64,000 nucleotides of DNA from Stenopsyche tienmushanensis. Its lineage: Eukaryota > Arthropoda > Insecta > Trichoptera > Stenopsychidae. This document shows positions 1-9,935 of the stretch, piece by piece (within the stretch, counting starts at the first letter, position 1; every line of letters begins with the position of its first letter). The stretch spans positions 1,860,001 to 1,924,000 of the forward strand of contig WACJ01000524.1 of NCBI GenBank assembly GCA_008973525.1. The letters are read 5' to 3'. The translations under genes were made by a program, and so were the position numbers. The notes under the pieces are model-generated. The model was not told the DNA's origin. It was given only the letters and a program-made list of their open reading frames with translations, and did not search any database.

Positions 1-3000
1 AATAGATAGTCACTGGTTTAGGTTTCAAAATTAAAATGTAAAGGAAGAAGCACATATAAGAAAGAGTGGAGCTACCGAGTATAAAAACGACAAGATATTT
101 ATACCACCAACTGGTTAATTCGACTGTCCAATACCAAATCGTAGTCAGGATGAAATTTTCTATAAAAACTAAAGAGAAAAAGCCACCGTACCATATTCTT
201 ACCTTTCTGAATTTCATTTTAAACTCGAGCAAACAAAATAAATACACATAACCCAAGAATAAATAAAAGAATTTCCTATTAACACTTTCAGACCATGAAT
301 TCAACATCAAACATATAACACCCAAGGCATAATGTGCCACGCAAACTCCAATTAAAGCTGTCGTATAAAAATAGCAGAATGTCACCAAGACTATCATTCT
401 TGCAGTAATGAAGAAGAACCATGCTATGATTGCTATAAACTTGGAAACTCCGTCTTCTTGTTCCACTCCTTTGATGGCGGATCTTCTCACCCTTACGGGT
501 AATTCTAGATCGTCTCTATGCCGTCTTTGAGGTATTTGTTCTACTATGAAATCCGCATTACTTTTAATTCTTTCCCTTATTGCTATAATTGACATGGGTC
601 TTGGAGCAGGTGTAGCCGGAGGTGTAACGTGCTTTGACATATCGACGACCCTTTCCTTCAGGTTTGAATCGTTTGAAGCCCTTTTGGAATCCAATTCGGG
701 GCTTTCAACAATCGACACATGCTTCCTCATTACTACCACTTCATTGTTTGGGATTGGTTCTTCAAAAACGCTAGAAGAGCTCGAAGCTTTCGTAATGACG
801 TCGTCGTTCACAACTTTATTTCTTTCGTAAAAGTGATCAAACGGATCTAATTGAACATTGGCCGTATGCGTTGATGCTATTGGTTCTTCGAAGATTTCAT
901 CTTGTATTAATTCGGATCTTCTATATAAGGGCTTAACAACCGGTTCCTCTGGTTCATTTAAAGGCTCTGCCTCTGAAGAGGCAATTGTCATTTTTGATAA
1001 ACGGTTCCGTTCCAATTCTGAATAATGTTTTGATAATCGGATGACTTTTTTTGAAGCCCAAGGATAATAAACACCTAAGACTTTCCGTCTTTCAAAGCGC
1101 TGATATGCTGCTGTTGTGATGGCCATTCTTATCAAGGATGTGACTATGCTGGTTATCTGAAGCGATCCTAAAACATACAGAGATGTTTAGCTTATTCAAT
1201 TACCATTGAAATTAATAATTAATTATGCTAATATGAAAACAAGATGTCTAAACATTAGTTCAAAATAATTAAATATATTACATAATTGTAAATGCGACAA
1301 CATACAAAATATGAATAAATTTGTTCACGATCATTAAAAATATATACCTATATCATCCTTTGAGGTGGTACCTTCCAGAAGAAACAAAAATTGAAAGAAT
1401 ATTTGGGGGGCTGAATGTAAATAAGCTTGCAGAAAAAAATATAACTCAAAACTGTTAGGTTTCATCAAGATTCTCAGAGCGTTTTCTCTTCTATCAATCT
1501 GCGATTTGACATCGGCACATATAGCTTCAATGGACCAAAATATTTGATGCAGGTATCTAGAATATAAAAATAAATATTTATCATTTAACAAACAAATTCT
1601 CCTAAATCACTATTACAAATAATTAGTGTGATTATGTCGAAGCATTAAAATAACGACGTGATACATATGTATTTCTCCTATTCTTTGTATTGTGTTCTTT
1701 TACTTAAATATTTCTGTAAGGATAAAACGCGTTATTATTGAGTTGCTTATTGTTTAAGAATTAAAATGTACTTTTAAAAAAATGCATAACTCCTCACTTA
1801 CATCAATTATACTTCAAATTGAAATGATATATATTGTACATTTTTTCTATACTTTATTCAGACAGATTTAATCACATTTTAAGATAAAATACATGTTAAA
1901 ATTAAGGTAACGATTGAAGACTGCACGAAATACCATCCATGTAATTAATATTTACCTATATACAGCAGCAAAAGGGAAAAACACTAAATGCCACAGATTT
2001 AATCCCAAAAATCTCAAATTTTCTCTATCTGTGGGGTTTTCAGATGGCCACCGATCAGGTGATGCCAAGGTAAATATAAATCCAGCAATGGGCGGAGTAA
2101 ACATGAATATGATAGTTACAGTTCCCCATCTAAAATACGTAAATCATATTATTAAAAATAAGATTAAAATAATGCATTTTATCACCGGCGGTGAATAATA
2201 TCACAATCTTTATATGCAATAAAATTTACTCGGAATCAATTAAAGGTACATTTTGATTAGATAAGATACAGTGTATTTGAGAATATAAACATTCCTTTAG
2301 AATGATATTCTTGGCAGATTTAAGGAAAAAAGTATCAGGTCTGAAGTAACCTAACTACAATTCTGTTTAAATAATAATTTTTTTGAGATCACATTTAAAC
2401 GCATCTTAAATAATATTTATAAAAAAAGTTACGAGTTGCTCTTAAGTCTCTAATTTAAAAGAACCCGCACATTTACATATAATTCATTGAGAAATCCTAT
2501 CACTCCAAATAATATGTACATAATTTACTTTTCACACAATAATTGCATAATATATATAATATATAATAATTTACAAATTAAATAGCGGATGATCATTATA
2601 TTTTATCTGTCCATTAAGAGTCCTTAAATCTGATATTGTTTGCAATTTTAAGATTACATTCAATCACAGTATTACTTGATAATCTAAGATCCTGCATTGT
2701 ATGTTTGTGTTATTGATTAATAAATAGGTCTATTCTTTTCGGTATTTATTTAAAAAAAAAAACCTTTATAAATCTTAAATTACAACAAAGTAATTCGTCA
2801 TGTAACTGTTTTTCATATTCAATCCTGACAAAACAGAGTACGAATGCTTTGTTTGTAAAATCAATACATTCGTCTATTTGAATTGAATAAAATGATGATT
2901 TTTTCACTATTTGGTTGTCCGTAGACCACTAGTGGTCTACGGACTTTTGTCGACCACTGTCATAAAGTGTACTACTTCTGTAATCATTACATAGCTCTCT

Positions 3001-3440
3001 ATGTATGTTATAATCAAACACATGATATAAAACAAGATTAAAAACCAAATTTCTAATAACATTAATAAATAAGTTGATACTTATATAATATTTTTGAAAT
3101 TACCCAATTCATTTCATTTGGAATAACTCATATGTAGTATATTTGTAATTTCAACATAGTGGATTAGTAGTAATAAAAGTGGATTGATTTATTGCTTTAT
3201 TTAGTTTTTCATAGTTTATGTCTAATAATATTTGTAAATGTTCTCAATATTAATCTCAAATTACCTTGGATTGCCTTGTGCAATGTGCCAGCATACTAAT
3301 CCTATATCACTTGAAATTATCGTTAAATATAATATTAACGTCAACGATGGAGGAATAACAAAATAAACGAGTATTTTCCAAAACGAACTTAACGGATAGC
3401 CCAGTGTATTCACCGGCAATTCTTCTAATAATGAATTCAT
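1..3440 (-). CDS. XK-related (XKR) membrane protein, 3' end truncated by window edge
   Basis: XK/XKR family polytopic plasma-membrane protein; some vertebrate members scramble phospholipids. Exons, 5' to 3': 3440-3265, 2129-1956, 1556-1348, then 1167 to beyond position 1. All have GT-AG borders and the phases close, giving about 575 codons. Exon 1 starts MNSLLEELPV and has a first hydrophobic helix ending in a DIGL-CWH segment. Exon 3 carries FFLQAYLHSAPQIFFQF, the family's SAPQ helix. Exon 4 begins ITSIVTSLIRMA and ends in the KFRKVRIWYGGFFSLVFIEN block typical of the family. A GTAAGA at 202-197 looks like a donor, but the frame stays open through it and the homology continues, so I read no intron there. 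Oddity: a polar loop of about 210 residues separates two membrane segments inside exon 4. The family call is strong; the exact paralogue is not determined. Confidence 0.85.
2917..2944. repeat. 28-bp perfect palindrome in XKR intron 2-1 region
   Basis: The half-site GTCCGTAGACCACT is followed immediately by its exact reverse complement with no spacer. It sits in the intron between XKR exons 1 and 2, in otherwise AT-rich sequence. It could be fused transposon termini or a symmetrical binding site; nothing else in the sequence decides. Confidence 0.9.
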
Positions 3441-5477
3441 TATATTTAATTTGCAAAAACTTATTACATCACAAGTACTGCGCTATAATCACAAAACGGT
3501 GTCACTTGTCACATTTTACAACTTATCGAATAATTTGTTATAAACATTTTTTATATCAAAACTCTTCACATTTGGAGGATGAGTACATTTTGCCGAGGCG
3601 TGCACAACTGAGCAAGCCAATCGTTTGAGATATGATCTGATAAGATAAGGATATAGTCACTGATACCAAACAATTTGTGAAAAATTGTACCAATTAAGTA
3701 CCACACAAAAGAATTGATAATTATCAACTATTGTTTTTGATAAATTTTAATTCAAACATATTCAAAAATTTCTCTCAAGCGAAGTAATGCCATAAGATAT
3801 TTTTACTATCAAAATCTATCATCTATTTCTTATCCAATTATCCTAATTTTGTTACTTTTTTAGCTTAGTTTAAATATTTAAACATGCTATAAAAAATGTG
3901 GGATTGATTTGTTTACTGAAATCTATTAGAATAACATAAAATAACGTTTATAAATCCATGAAATTATTATACAAAACATATTGTCTCAGAAGTATATATC
4001 TATAATTTATGGCAAGACTCCACCTTACCAAATACAATCTTGTTAGTCACTATTAGGGATTTCATGTCGAGACGTCCTAGGACTTTTTCCCAGGACTTTC
4101 GGGCTTTTTTGTTGTATTGAGTCCCGGGACTTTCATTATACATTTTTATGCCTCCGAAATCCTCGAAATGTCTGATTTGTATAGTGAATGACAGGGTACA
4201 AGGCATTAAAAAAATTCAACACGTCTGTGTCCAACTAATATTGTATGAAATTCCAGAATTCCATCAAAAAATTTCCAAGAACAATGGAACGGATGCTTGA
4301 TCCAAGTGTTTCTAGGTAATAGCAACAGCTGGGACGGATTGATATATATATTCAATCAATTGGAAGTATGGAAACTTTACAAAAAAAAAATACAAAACAG
4401 AAGATAACCCAATGCACCCACTGCCCAAAACAAATCACATGCAAAGGGTCAAACACAACTGGACTAGCGACACATCTTGAAAGGGTACATTGGATTTTTT
4501 TGAATAAAAACACCGAAAAAGACATCACCAATGTGAAATGTTCAAACAGTGCGAAAAGAATTAAAATATTCCAACCACCAATAATAGATTTTGTGAAGAG
4601 GAAAACGCTTCCAGAAATCGTTGCCTGGCAAGCTGCGCTGGGTGATTTTTGCATAAGAGGGATTACTAATAGTAATGCCATTCGTGAATAAGTTAAAAGG
4701 GTTTTCATTACCAAAAAATCAATCCAACATAATGAGATTGATCTCAAAATTTTATAAAGAAAAAATAAGTGAAGTAATTTCCAATATAAAAGGCTTAAAA
4801 GAAGTGAATGCTCGCTTTAGCCTGATAATGGATGAGTAGATGGCATAAAAAATAGAAGATATTTTATTATTATAGTACATTCTGAAAACAATATATTTAA
4901 TCTAGGACTTGTTTACATTTCGGGAAAAGTGATTCTTTTGAAATTCGTCGTTCAAGTGAATTTGAATTTTTTTCTGAACGTGAAATAATAGCAAAAACGA
5001 CTAAATGACGTAAATAAATTATTTTTCTTAAAGTTTTATGGAGCAAAAATACCACCGGTATCCAAAGTTCGGTCATGTTATGATACCACATACATATAAT
5101 CTATATCTATAGTGTTAATCTATCAAAATCTTTTCTACCTGTTTAATAGTTACGTTATCATTACAATTGAGTGTAAAATGTATTACCTTTTAATCATATT
5201 GTCAATTTTTTGTACTGAATACAAATCTAGAATTTTTAAGTGTATATTGTACTGATTAGTGAGCTTATGAATATATTGGTTCTTAATGGAGAGCATGCTG
5301 AAAACACTTTTATGATGCATGAAATATGAAATGAAATTTAGGATGCGGCAGGGATCTTCCTTATTTGAAACTTCCACCCTGAAGCAACAGTTATTCCGAA
5401 AAGGTTGGTTACAAAAAAAAATATCTCTCAATCAATCATTTAATATAACTAAATTTAATACATATTTTATCCTAAAA
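3441..5477. other. Intergenic region between XKR and MALSU1, holding a hAT remnant
   Basis: AT-rich spacer upstream of XKR and downstream of MALSU1. The only recognisable content is the hAT transposase remnant at 4368-4935. Just upstream of it, at about 4075-4135, three GGACTTT-type direct repeats and a GTCCCGGGAC palindrome resemble hAT subterminal repeats. No other coding signal is seen. Confidence 0.5.
4368..4935 (+). pseudogene. hAT transposase fragment with BED zinc finger
   Basis: The first 107 codons (4368-4691) are open and encode a BED finger, seen as CTHC followed by a spaced H(x)4H (LATHLERVH). They continue into the FVKRKTLPEIV region seen in ZBED/hAT transposases. Past the stop at 4689-4691, the catalytic N-terminal part is still legible but broken. 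FSLIMDE ends in a stop at about 4839, and NRRYFIIIVHSENNIFNLGL follows in another frame at about 4850-4925. In the family these positions carry the first catalytic Asp (DEWTS) and the next beta strand. No downstream transposase, dimerisation domain or matching terminal repeats were found here, so this is a 5' remnant. Confidence 0.75.
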
Positions 5478-6497
5478 TTATTTTCTTTTCTCGTTTAGAT
5501 CTTTTTTATTTGCAGATTTTTCGTTTTTAGCTGGTTTTAAATCATGCAAGTACACACTATGTCTTTCTAATAAGTTAACTATATCAGTATTTGGTTTATT
5601 GCTTTCTGAATCATATTCAGGGCCAACGCTCCAAAGTTGTTCTAAATCATAAATTCGACGAGTTTCTTCTGAAAAGACATGTAGAGCTATATTACCTAGA
5701 TAAAAAGAAAAAAAATGGATTGAAAAAACATATTCAAAAAGTAGATAGACAATGATATTCAATATTTGCATTAAATTAAGTGAAACATTAGTCAAATATG
5801 CAAATGGTTAAAAAAAGTATAATAAATATGAAATAATTTCAAGAACCTAAATCAAGTGCCATCCAATCTTTGGAATTGTCGCCTTCTATTCTTGGAAGGC
5901 TATCACTGGGAAGGCTTTTCTTTTTATATAATCGCCTAACAAATTCTGCCACAGCATACAAATGCCGAGGACTCCGCGCTGTCACAATGCATATATGTTC
6001 TACAAATTTATATTCTATGGGAATAGAGGCAACAAATATATCTTTGGCATTTTCTCTTCGTAAAACTTCAACAAGCTCTTCAATATCAAACACGCCTTTA
6101 ATACCCCCTGTAAAAATGCATTATAATATAAATTTAAAAAATCATTCAATATAAAAGTTTTATTACAGCTAAACTGACTTTGTAAATTTAATCCTTCGAA
6201 TTCATCGAAGACTTCTACAGCTGAAACTTCATTCGGGGCGCTTTCGGTGCTATCGAGTATAATTGAAGAATCGGAATCTTCAAAAATTTTAAATTTTCTA
6301 GCAACTGACAACGGAGCTGACGCATTAATGGGAGGATTTGTTTCATCTGAAGTCTTTTTGGTTATTCTCCTAGGGGCACAGAGTATATTTCCGCAATGTA
6401 TTTGTTTAATGTTAGATTTTAAATTTTGCAACGCGAACGATTCCAATAGCGTTGAACTTTTTATCAACGTTTGGCGTTTGATCAGATTTCTATACAT
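5478..6497 (-). CDS. MALSU1: Mitochondrial assembly of ribosomal large subunit protein 1 (RsfS/Iojap family)
   Basis: RsfS/Iojap-family protein that in mitochondria binds the large ribosomal subunit during assembly and blocks premature joining of the small subunit. Exons: 6497-6167, 6107-5847, 5695-5478. Their lengths of 331, 261 and 218 nt sum to 269 codons plus stop. Residues 1 to about 110 are a poorly conserved basic leader, consistent with mitochondrial import. The RsfS domain starts at FDIEELVEVLRRENAKDIFV in exon 2. It continues through YKFVEHICIVTARSPRHLYAVAEFV to DWMALDLGNIALHVFSEETR and YDLEQLWSVG across the exon 2/3 border. The exon 1 donor is ambiguous: GTAATA at 6166 and GTCAGT about 12 nt upstream are both phase 1. 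The lysine-rich C-terminal tail is unremarkable. Confidence 0.92.
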
Positions 6498-7159
6498 TTT
6501 GAAATTGAAACTTATATCATATACGTCAAATTACAAACAATCCCGCATGTACTGATAATCAATGCGGAAAACGACCATCTCGAAACGCTTTCATTCTTAG
6601 ATTGTTATACTTTGCTCCAATTTAATTATTGTTAAATTTAAGATTGATGCAATATTAAAATTTTATGTGTATGGATATTGATATAAAAATAATTAATATT
6701 GTATTTTAAAGCAAAATAATTTTATTCAATTGAATAGCAAAAATAAGCGATAATTTTTTTTATTTGAATTTAAAAAAATCGATTTTTTTATAACTGAAAG
6801 TATTAAATTGATATAATATAATTTGTGAATTGATCTTTGTTTTGGTGTCATTCGTGACTATATAATTTAAAAAAATATATATGTAATTTGTTAAGAAATG
6901 CAAAATAATTAAAAATCAAATTTAAATAATGCTGCCGTATGATTTATTAATATTTAAATAACAATATTATGGTCCTCTTAAAATTAATTTAATATGAATA
7001 TTTATGTATTAGTCAAAAATATATGATGTAAATTATTTGCATTTTTTAAAATTATATTTTAATAGTGTTTGTAATGAATTTATAAATAAAAATTAAATTG
7101 AAAAGTTGTCAAATTTTATAGCAAAAATAGAATGAATAGAATGGGTAATGGATGTTCGA
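6498..7159. other. AT-rich intergenic spacer between MALSU1 and cyclin Y
   Basis: Very AT-rich, with long A and T runs and no ORF or repeat I recognise. It contains the divergent upstream regions of MALSU1 (leftward) and cyclin Y (rightward). Confidence 0.5.
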
Positions 7160-7378
7160 TAAAATGTACTGCAGACGAGTGGGCTTAGTCGCCTTCGTCT
7201 GACGTTTGCCGGTCCCGAGTGGTGTTGGGTCGCGCCCAAGGTTTAATCGCCGGTCGGAGTCGGCGCGGGAAAGTAGGTTGTGTACGTTCGTGTCGTTCGA
7301 CGGTCAGATGAGCGGCTCTAGTTAGTCAGGAGTCAGAGTTCGGTGAATGGTGCGGCGGAGGGAGCAGCGCGGCTCGCC
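7160..7378 (+). promoter_or_regulatory. GC-rich 5' leader / promoter-proximal region of cyclin Y
   Basis: Composition changes sharply near 7165 from AT-rich to CpG-containing GC-rich DNA, continuous with the coding exon that begins at 7379. The stretch has TCAGT/TCAGA-type initiator-like motifs (for example around 7301-7306), but no TATA box I would trust. It is probably the transcription start region and 5' UTR. Confidence 0.4.
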
Positions 7379-8410
7379 ATGGGCAACCGCGGCAGCTGCT
7401 GCGCGCGGGGCAGCCCCCAGCCGCACGCGCGACAGCAGCGCCCGCAGCGCGACAACGCGTTGCCGCTCGACGAGCAACTGCCCGAAGGTGAGCTCAGCGC
7501 CAACAACCTCCAACACATCAGCGAGCGGGAGCCCGACGATGGCGACGCCGACCCCTCGCAGCACCCAATGGCCGGTACGATCTTCATGGAGCGCTCGAAG
7601 CGCTCTGTCGAGAACGGTATGACGAGGAAGCGCAGCCAACACCAGATAGCCGATGTCAAGCTCAAAAAGAGCAGCTCCTGTTCGACGATCTACCTCGACG
7701 ACAGCACCGTTTCGCAGCCGAACCTCAAGAACACGGTCAAATGCGTAGCACTCGCAGTCTATTATCACATAAAAAATAGGACTTCCCAGCGGCAGATCGA
7801 CATATTCGACGAGAAGCTCCATCCGTTGACGAGAGGTCGAGTCAGTGACGACTACGACAAGTGTGATCCGGAACACAGACAGATATACAAATTCGTCAGG
7901 ACACTCTTTAACGCAGCCCAATTGACCGCCGAGTGCGCTATCATAACTCTAGTCTACCTCGAGAGACTGCTCGTGTGCGCCGAGCTCGACATCGCCCCGT
8001 CCAACTGGAAGAGGATCGTCCTCGGTGCGATCCTTCTCGCGAGCAAAGTCTGGGACGACCAAGCCGTCTGGAACGTCGACTACTGTCAGATCCTCAAAGA
8101 GATGACCATCGACGATATGAACGAGCTCGAGAGGCAATTCCTCGAGATGCTCCAATTCAACATCAACGTCCCATCGAGCGTCTACGCTAAATACTACTTC
8201 GACTTGAGGACACTCGCCGAGGCAAATGACCTATCCTTCCCGAGTGAACCCCTCAGTAAAGAGCGCGCACAGAAGCTCGAAGCGATGTCGCGCGTCATGG
8301 AGGACAAGCTGAGCGCAGAGCTTCTCAAAAACGGCATAAAGAAGTGGTCGAGCGTCGACAACGTCAGCAGGCAGGGCGGCTCACGGAAGAGCGCCGCGAT
8401 CCTGTCTTAA
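7379..8410 (+). CDS. CCNY: Cyclin Y
   Basis: Membrane-tethered cyclin that activates the PFTAIRE kinase CDK14/Eip63E, for example in LRP6 phosphorylation. Start chosen at 7379 (MGNRGSCC) because the family begins with an N-myristoylated Gly2 and nearby cysteines; an earlier in-frame ATG at 7343 would bury that signal. 343 codons. Residues about 85-110 hold the [20 protein letters not shown] regulatory segment known from cyclin Y. The cyclin box follows from about 125 to 270 ([49 protein letters not shown]). The C-terminus ends in a basic [11 protein letters not shown]. There are no introns, and codon use is strongly C/G-ending, unlike every other gene in the window. This could be a retroposed copy or an intron-poor native gene; the ORF is fully intact. 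Confidence 0.95.
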   Translation: MGNRGSCCARGSPQPHARQQRPQRDNALPLDEQLPEGELSANNLQHISEREPDDGDADPSQHPMAGTIFMERSKRSVENGMTRKRSQHQIADVKLKKSSSCSTIYLDDSTVSQPNLKNTVKCVALAVYYHIKNRTSQRQIDIFDEKLHPLTRGRVSDDYDKCDPEHRQIYKFVRTLFNAAQLTAECAIITLVYLERLLVCAELDIAPSNWKRIVLGAILLASKVWDDQAVWNVDYCQILKEMTIDDMNELERQFLEMLQFNINVPSSVYAKYYFDLRTLAEANDLSFPSEPLSKERAQKLEAMSRVMEDKLSAELLKNGIKKWSSVDNVSRQGGSRKSAAILS

Positions 8411-9935
8411 AAGAGTGTTGAATTGCCTTTTTAATTTTATAGACGATACGTGATGTGATAAAAGAGTTTAATTATTTTCAAACCGATTCTCAGGGTCCAA
8501 CCTTTTGTATATTTATATATACGATTCGTCTATGCCCTATGGACTCTCATCGGGGAGAAAAACTGCATCGGCGATTCTCGAGTTGATAACGTCTTACGAT
8601 TACACATCTTATTGACTTTTATACAAGAAATTACGATGAAATCTCATGAATTTACATCACAAAATAATTGCTAATTTAATATTTATACGAACGAAAAAAA
8701 AGATTTACGTTATTTAAATTTGCACAATACTATAATACATACAGGCTTTGTGATTTTTTACTACAATGCGTCCTGCCCGAGCCAATCTTCTCGTCTTCCA
8801 TAATTTTATGAATTTGAAACGACGGAACGTATTGTAAATATTTTCATTCGCTTGAATGAATTCATCGAGTGTTTGTCTTCGTTATTCATCTTGAAATTTC
8901 ACATTTAATATAATGTGAAGCCTGGTATGCTCATGAGTCATTCCGTCTTAAATTGAAAACTGGATTAAACATAATCAAATTATCTGTTAAATATCGGAAT
9001 GCAATTCAGCTTTTAGCTGCATTAGTACAAAGCTAAATATGTGTTCCGTTCAATAATAGACAATGAATATGATTAAATTAGTATATACTGATTGAATATT
9101 TGAGATTTCATCATAAATATAACTTGCAGGTTTCAAAAGTGAGCTGTTTTTATAATTTACTCACAAAATCGGTCACAACGACTATAAAAGTAATATATTT
9201 TAATTATTACAGTGAGCCTACGAGTTTGAGTGAGAGTGCAGATGAAAGGACGTTGGAGGTTCATTTCCGTGCAAAGTTATATCATCACATGATACGTAAT
9301 CGATTAATCCTAGTCGTTTGTTCCTGAAGCTTTATATTACAGTTTGGATATTAAACCGTCTGTTGCAATCGATCGAATCGAGATGGTACAATTTTTTTCC
9401 GAGGAATAAGGATTATTTGATGCGATAAAGTAAATCGAAAAGCTATTTTAATAACGTATTTTATATTCAATAGTCTTACAGTTTATAAAGAACATTTTGT
9501 GCAATTTTACTAGTAGATGTCGATTTAAATGCACAAATATTTCAAAAAGAATCAGTATTCGTGAACTTTTATGAATAATATTTCATTCGTGGCGAATTAC
9601 GTACACTGCTTTAAAAATTCCCCCTCCCCGAGACTTATTACGAATAATTTAAAGCATAACGCTAGGTCAGATTTTAGACTTTCTATAATATTTGATAGAT
9701 CCTTTTAATAAAATATACCATGATGGATTAGATTTATAAAAAAATAAATATAAATCGAAAAAAATTTATACCATTTGTACATTTGTATAAAAGCCACATC
9801 TCGGATATTTTATAATGCGGTATAAAATTGAGTTCAAGCTGCGGGATATAACGCTCGGCGTTAGGATTGTTTGCGTCTCTACCTTGCATCTTATTGACTT
9901 TTTTCTTATCAGAGTTTAATAAATGTGTACTTTAA
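8411..9935 (+). other. Probable long 3' UTR / downstream region of cyclin Y
   Basis: No convincing ORF. Composition falls back gradually toward AT-rich. AATAAA-type signals occur near 9918-9940 (TTTAATAAATG, TTTAATAAAC). A 16-nt string, CATCTTATTGACTTTT, occurs exactly at 8605-8620 and again at 9887-9902. The extent of the transcript is inferred, not shown. Confidence 0.35.

Noticed and set aside
195..203. GTAAGA donor inside XKR exon 4
   Set aside because: The frame stays open across it and the family-conserved WYGGFFSLVFIEN segment lies just beyond. Splicing to the following AG (about 176) would put a stop in frame.
546..830. 94-codon plus-strand ORF with signal-peptide-like start
   Set aside because: Antisense of XKR exon 4, whose minus-strand frame is open and homologous throughout.
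7322..7921. 199-codon minus-strand ORF opposite cyclin Y
   Set aside because: Shadow of a GC-rich coding exon; no domain, while the plus strand is clearly cyclin Y.
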